Source: Thermoplasmata archaeon
GTDB lineage: Archaea; Thermoplasmatota; Thermoplasmata; Thermoplasmatales; Thermoplasmataceae
Direction of reading: 5' to 3'
Length of the DNA: 8,584 nt
Assembly (NCBI GenBank): GCA_021797955.1
Contig: JAJZYV010000060.1
Coordinates: 1-8,584, forward strand
Shown here piece after piece: positions 5,391-8,584 of the stretch. The notes beneath the pieces were generated by a model. It had not been told where the DNA came from. It worked only from the letters and a program-made list of their open reading frames with translations, and ran no database searches. The position numbers were made by a program, and so were the translations under genes. Position 1 is the stretch's first letter; every line of letters begins with the position of its first letter.

Positions 5391-6919
5391 AACACCATAC
5401 CATTTTCCCATTTGTCCGAAATCACACAAGTTGCAAATTTTGCGATTTCTCTCCAAAGATTGTTAGTCATTGATGAAGACCCATTGTTATTTTCTCGAAT
5501 GGCTGTAATTAACATATCTTTCCAATTTTTAGGAATGAGGTCACTATAGAGTAATACTATACGAGCTCCAAAGTAACCATCGCTCCCAAAAAGAGCTCTT
5601 GCCAATCCAACTAAACCTTTATCTGGTCTTGAAAAGGCAGGTCCACCTGTATCTTTAACATAACCTGCAATAGGGAGGAATACAGCCGGTCTTTCCGATC
5701 TTTCAATATGTAAAATAACGGGGTCCTCAATCGAACGGTAAGTTTTCCTTAAAAGCCGAGAAAAATACATTTTGTTATTAATAATTGCAATTTCATTAGC
5801 ACCTTGCTTGTACGAAATGGGTATTAGTTTGCATTTTTTGGCAATATCGGTTTCTAATTCGACTTTGTAAGAACAATCTTTAGTCCAGTTTAAAAAATTT
5901 AGTGATTCTAAATTTTTAGAGTCACCATTGCGAATGCTCATTATCGGATTTATTTCTCTTTTGTATTTGGAATCCGTGCTAATATTCTTTTTAAAAGGAA
6001 TGCACGCCTTTTGGATGGCAGTTCCCAGAAGGTCAAATATAGTATTAGTAGGAATTTTGTTATCAAAAATGTAAGAAATCAATTCATTAGTTAAGATTTC
6101 GGGATTCTTAATAGACATCTCATTCTTCAAAACAGTAAAATCAGTTTCTAAGAAAAAAGATATTTGCTCACACATCTTGCGAAGACTCCGTTGAAGAACA
6201 TCGAAAATTGAATAACTCTGAGTTTTATCTAATGGGTCCTTCTCGAAAATATTCGACAGAATTAAGTTTGTCGTGAGTTCTACAAGGTCTTTTTCTCCAT
6301 CTGGCTCTTTTAAAGCGGGAGAAACATAGCCAGAATTTAGTCCGGCATTATGCCAAGCATCTGCGATGTAAAAAGTTAAAGATGGCATCTTTCTTTCAAA
6401 CATCATTATTACTTGAGCTATTTGTATTATTGTATTTGGGTGTCGTAAACTTCTAAAATCACCATCCTTAATTTCAGCATCGCATGTGGGGACAACGTAT
6501 ACAAAGGGTATTCGTTTTTCGGAAGCTTGAGATATACGAGGAAATCGTTGCCAGGCATTATTTCCAGCACCTATCGCATCATTAAATTCTAGGCCTAAAA
6601 TTACTTCTCCAATTTTTTCCGTTGCGCGCATTCTGCATAATATCACATCTGGATCCTCATAACCAATATATGGGTGTCTTTCATTCTCCCAATCATCATA
6701 TCTACCACAAGGTAAAAGACCGATTTCTATTGTTGCAGAATCTCCATTTTCGTACTCAAAAAGGTAAATTGGTCTATCAATGAAACCATCAATTCCTTTA
6801 AAATCCAAACCTTTGACCATAGGATATTTTATAAATAACTTGCAAAATTTGTGGCATTCATGTAAATTATCTCCATAAACAAGAAACCCATAAAACATAA
6901 CTAATACCTTCTTTCTCAT
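5387..6919 (-). CDS. Putative restriction subunit, 510 aa, family not firmly recognised
   Basis: This large soluble protein lies between the regulator and the PD-(D/E)XK gene, with ATGA overlaps at both ends (6919-6916 and 5390-5387). That implies coupled translation of a three-gene operon. Near the N-terminus, DPDVILCR (89-96) is followed by GEVILGLEFNDAIGAGNNAW (104-123), the strand-turn-strand spacing of a PD-(D/E)XK site with Asn113 in place of the lysine. The run of conserved-looking residues continues QRFPRI and RIPFVYVVPTCDAEI. Near the C-terminus is GGPAFSRPDKGLVGLARALFG (425-445), another motif-like block. No helicase, GTPase or methyltransferase motif is visible. It may be the recognition or second catalytic subunit of the restriction enzyme; the nuclease reading of Asp91, Glu111 and Asn113 is inference. 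Divergence from the methyltransferase supports a restriction role. Confidence 0.55.
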   Translation of the reverse strand: MRKKVLVMFYGFLVYGDNLHECHKFCKLFIKYPMVKGLDFKGIDGFIDRPIYLFEYENGDSATIEIGLLPCGRYDDWENERHPYIGYEDPDVILCRMRATEKIGEVILGLEFNDAIGAGNNAWQRFPRISQASEKRIPFVYVVPTCDAEIKDGDFRSLRHPNTIIQIAQVIMMFERKMPSLTFYIADAWHNAGLNSGYVSPALKEPDGEKDLVELTTNLILSNIFEKDPLDKTQSYSIFDVLQRSLRKMCEQISFFLETDFTVLKNEMSIKNPEILTNELISYIFDNKIPTNTIFDLLGTAIQKACIPFKKNISTDSKYKREINPIMSIRNGDSKNLESLNFLNWTKDCSYKVELETDIAKKCKLIPISYKQGANEIAIINNKMYFSRLLRKTYRSIEDPVILHIERSERPAVFLPIAGYVKDTGGPAFSRPDKGLVGLARALFGSDGYFGARIVLLYSDLIPKNWKDMLITAIRENNNGSSSMTNNLWREIAKFATCVISDKWENGMVL

Positions 6920-7215
6920 TTGCTGTTAATTTTGCCTGGTTTCCCATTAAGGTTAGACGAACTAATTTTCTGAAGTTCTCTTAGGATTTCTAGCCCGGAA
7001 TCCAGTAAAAAGTAACTTATTGTTCTAGTTTTAGAATAAGTTTTACCAATTAATTTTTCATTTTCCATTGACCTGAGAATCCTACTAACCGATTGTCTGG
7101 AAACCGAAATAGTAAAAGCAATCTCGCTAGGAAGCATAGGCCCCACTGCAAGTAACTTTAGAATATCAATTCTGTACTTTCCACCTTTTACCCAGTTAAT
7201 TTTTTCCAGATCCAA
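6916..7215 (-). CDS. Winged-helix (ArsR-like) regulator of the restriction operon
   Basis: A 99-residue protein with a winged helix-turn-helix: YRIDILKLLAVGPMLPSEIA (13-32) leads into the recognition helix SVSRQSVSRILRSMENEKLI (37-56) and a wing with KTRTISYFLLDSGLEIL (62-78), after which the tail is basic and Lys/Ser-rich. It has no cysteine pair or other ligand site. The start is TTG at 7215-7213; no upstream in-frame ATG was found, and the TATA-like box at 7237-7250 lies about 26 bases upstream, supporting this rare start on a leaderless mRNA. Its stop overlaps the ATG of the 510-aa gene. First position in the operon and the tandem repeat beside its promoter suggest autoregulation, a role like that of controller proteins in bacterial restriction-modification systems, though those are usually of another HTH type. 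Confidence 0.75.
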   Translation of the reverse strand: MDLEKINWVKGGKYRIDILKLLAVGPMLPSEIAFTISVSRQSVSRILRSMENEKLIGKTYSKTRTISYFLLDSGLEILRELQKISSSNLNGKPGKINSK

Positions 7216-7236
7216 TTTATGACTAATTGCTATTAG

Positions 7237-7250
7237 TGTTTATATATATA
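7237..7250 (-). promoter_or_regulatory. TATA-like promoter of the regulator-restriction operon
   Basis: TATATATATAAACA on the minus strand is centred about 28 bases before the TTG at 7215. It is the strongest box A candidate in the window and places the transcript start at or within a few bases of the start codon. Its distal end is overlapped by the tandem repeat at 7248-7269, so a protein bound there would touch the BRE/TATA region. Confidence 0.65.
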
Positions 7251-7269
7251 GTTAACATATAGTTAACAT
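7248..7269. repeat. Tandem 11-bp repeat, candidate operator
   Basis: ATAGTTAACAT occurs twice back to back (7248-7258 and 7259-7269). Each copy has the palindromic core GTTAAC, so two dimer half-sets would lie on the same face of the helix one turn apart. The position, just upstream of and overlapping the operon's TATA box and about 105 bases before the methyltransferase start, fits an operator for the winged-helix protein. Confidence 0.6.
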
Positions 7270-7373
7270 GGATATAAGTTTGGAGTTAGATTGCAATAAC
7301 GTTTTAATGGTATGCTCGCTATCCCTGCATTATGTTAATTTTTGTTTCTTGGAAAAGGGGGAAGTAGCTTAAA

Positions 7374-8399
7374 ATGCCAAATCGATCACATTATAATTCG
7401 GGCCATATTGGGATGAATATACTAAAAAAGAAGAGGAAATCGCACAGTTCTATGAGGCGCTACTATTTGCAACAAACCACACACCATGGCATTTATATTG
7501 AAAACGCCATAGATTTTCTAAAAATAGTTCCAGACTCGTCGATTCAGTTGATACTCATAGACCCACCATACAACATAGATGTTGCCTCGTGGGACAATTA
7601 TGAAAACTACATGGATTGGGCAAAAGAGTGGATTTCACAAATTGAGCGTATATTGACCGATGATGGTAATTTCGCAATTTTTGGAGGATTCCAATACCAA
7701 GACGAAGCAAAAACAGGAGACCTATTGGAAATTATGCATTATTTGAGACATAACACCAAGCTGAGATTCGTTAACTTCATTGTTTGGTATTACAAAACTG
7801 GAATGAGTGCTCAAAGATTTTTTGCAAACAGGCACGAGGAAATCCTATGGTTTGCTAAGTCTAAGAAATATTATTTTAATTTAGATAGCGTTAGGACACC
7901 GTTTGATGAAGAGACAAAAATAAAATATAAAAAAGATAAAAGGTTGAATCCAGATAGTATAGATAAAGGAAAAAATCCAACCAATGTCTGGGAAATAGAA
8001 CGATTAGTTGGTAATGCAAAAGAAAGGGTAGGCCATCCTACGCAAAAACCAATTGAAGTGATAAGGAGACTTATCAAAGGGCTCTCATATCCAGGTTCAC
8101 TAGTTATGGATTTTTTTGCCGGTTCTGGTACCACAGGAATAGTGGCAATTGAGGAGATGAGAAACAGTATATTGGTAGACAACGATCCAAAGACTCTCGA
8201 ATATTTTGAAGAGCATCTCAAAAAACTAAATGGACGGAATGTGAACACGCTATTAAATTACGGTACACATTATAATGTTATTAAGGACAAATCACTAGCG
8301 GACTTCTTGAAAATTGTGAGCGACGAACGAAGTAAGGCTACGGTTGTAGAACTTGTGGAGAAGGGTGAACAAAGGTCTAATGATATGAGTACCAAATAA
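7374..8399 (+). CDS. Beta-class DNA methyltransferase (adenine-N6 or cytosine-N4)
   Basis: This 341-residue protein transfers a methyl group from S-adenosylmethionine to an exocyclic amino group in DNA. Catalytic motif IV, LILIDPPYNID (59-69), comes first. HPTQKPIEVIRRLIKGL (221-237) and the AdoMet-binding FAGSGTT (248-254) come last, which is the circularly permuted beta order seen in HinfI- and RsrI-type enzymes. DPPY favours adenine-N6 methylation but does not prove it. The target-recognition region would be the stretch between, including NPTNVWEIERLVGNAKERVG (201-220). Length is normal for the class. The first 35 residues are basic and precede the core, so ATGs at 7413 or 7452 are alternatives; GGGGGAAG at 7357-7364 is a possible ribosome site for the 7374 start. 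It is divergent to the regulator-nuclease operon and is the presumed protective partner. Confidence 0.85.
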   Translation: MPNRSHYNSGHIGMNILKKKRKSHSSMRRYYLQQTTHHGIYIENAIDFLKIVPDSSIQLILIDPPYNIDVASWDNYENYMDWAKEWISQIERILTDDGNFAIFGGFQYQDEAKTGDLLEIMHYLRHNTKLRFVNFIVWYYKTGMSAQRFFANRHEEILWFAKSKKYYFNLDSVRTPFDEETKIKYKKDKRLNPDSIDKGKNPTNVWEIERLVGNAKERVGHPTQKPIEVIRRLIKGLSYPGSLVMDFFAGSGTTGIVAIEEMRNSILVDNDPKTLEYFEEHLKKLNGRNVNTLLNYGTHYNVIKDKSLADFLKIVSDERSKATVVELVEKGEQRSNDMSTK

Positions 8400-8497
8400 T
8401 TTTAGTTCTTTAAGATTAATATGTTTGAGAATTTGAGTCGAAACTGAGGGAAATAAGAGAGAGGTTATTAAATCTATGTCTAAAACGACATTGTCAA

Positions 8498-8584
8498 TTA
8501 TCGGTTGATAGATAGTGATGGTACCAGAAGGATGTCTTCAATAATCCTTCCTTGGTCTTGAACCTGTGCTTGAACGACCATGAC
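8498..8584 (-). CDS. Possible C-terminal end of a gene cut by the window edge
   Basis: On the minus strand a frame runs from the right edge through 28 codons, including VQAQVQDQGRIIEDILLVP, to TAA at 8500-8498. It could be the end of a gene starting outside, or a fragment beginning at the ATG 8581-8579. No family is recognised and the length is compatible with chance. Confidence 0.25.
   Translation of the reverse strand, partial: VMVVQAQVQDQGRIIEDILLVPSLSINR

Noticed and set aside
5391..5456. Longer 266-residue version of the PD-(D/E)XK gene
   Set aside because: It would overlap the 510-aa gene by 70 bases, whereas the ATG at 5390 gives the same ATGA overlap as the other junction of the operon.
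7871..8248. 125-residue minus-strand frame inside the methyltransferase gene
   Set aside because: It is the antisense shadow of motifs I and X of the methyltransferase and has no features of its own.

Overview
The window is AT-rich and looks archaeal. Genes are short and densely packed, and several start codons lie about 26-30 bases downstream of A/T-only TATA-like boxes with no Shine-Dalgarno sequence, the pattern of leaderless archaeal transcription. Low GC, AbrB-type small regulators and leaderless starts would fit a Thermoplasmata-like archaeon, but that placement is inference. The whole window reads as an accessory or defence island: a decaying array of small genes on the left and an apparently intact restriction-modification locus on the right.

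Left part (1-4343). Positions 28-211 hold a possible broken reading frame, and 212-807 shows no supportable gene. Four copies of a small AbrB/SpoVT-type DNA-binding gene follow, all on the minus strand, with stop codons at 808, 1820, 2923 and 3908, so about 1 kb apart. Only the third (2923-3084, 53 aa) is intact. Each interval between copies holds exactly one other gene: a rhomboid-like intramembrane protease (999-1700, minus), an AbiV-like abortive-infection protein (2094-2831, plus), and a DUF4145-like zinc-ribbon protein broken by a frameshift and a stop (3208-3857, plus). After the fourth copy comes a second AbiV-like gene reduced to its 5' end by nonsense codons (4143-4343, plus). The result looks like a row of [AbrB + cargo gene] units, most of them decayed, in which AbrB copies 2-4 each sit divergently upstream of a defence-like gene.

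Right part (4656-8399). A minus-strand operon encodes a small winged-helix regulator (TTG start at 7215), a 510-aa protein and a 244-aa PD-(D/E)XK nuclease, joined by two ATGA overlaps. A beta-class DNA methyltransferase (DPPY ... FAGSGTT) is transcribed divergently. This is the layout of a Type II-like restriction-modification system with two candidate restriction polypeptides and its own regulator. The shared 158-base promoter region holds two back-to-back 11-bp copies of ATAGTTAACAT overlapping the edge of the operon's TATA box, a strong operator candidate.

The right edge (8498-8584) contains a short open frame on the minus strand that runs out of the window.
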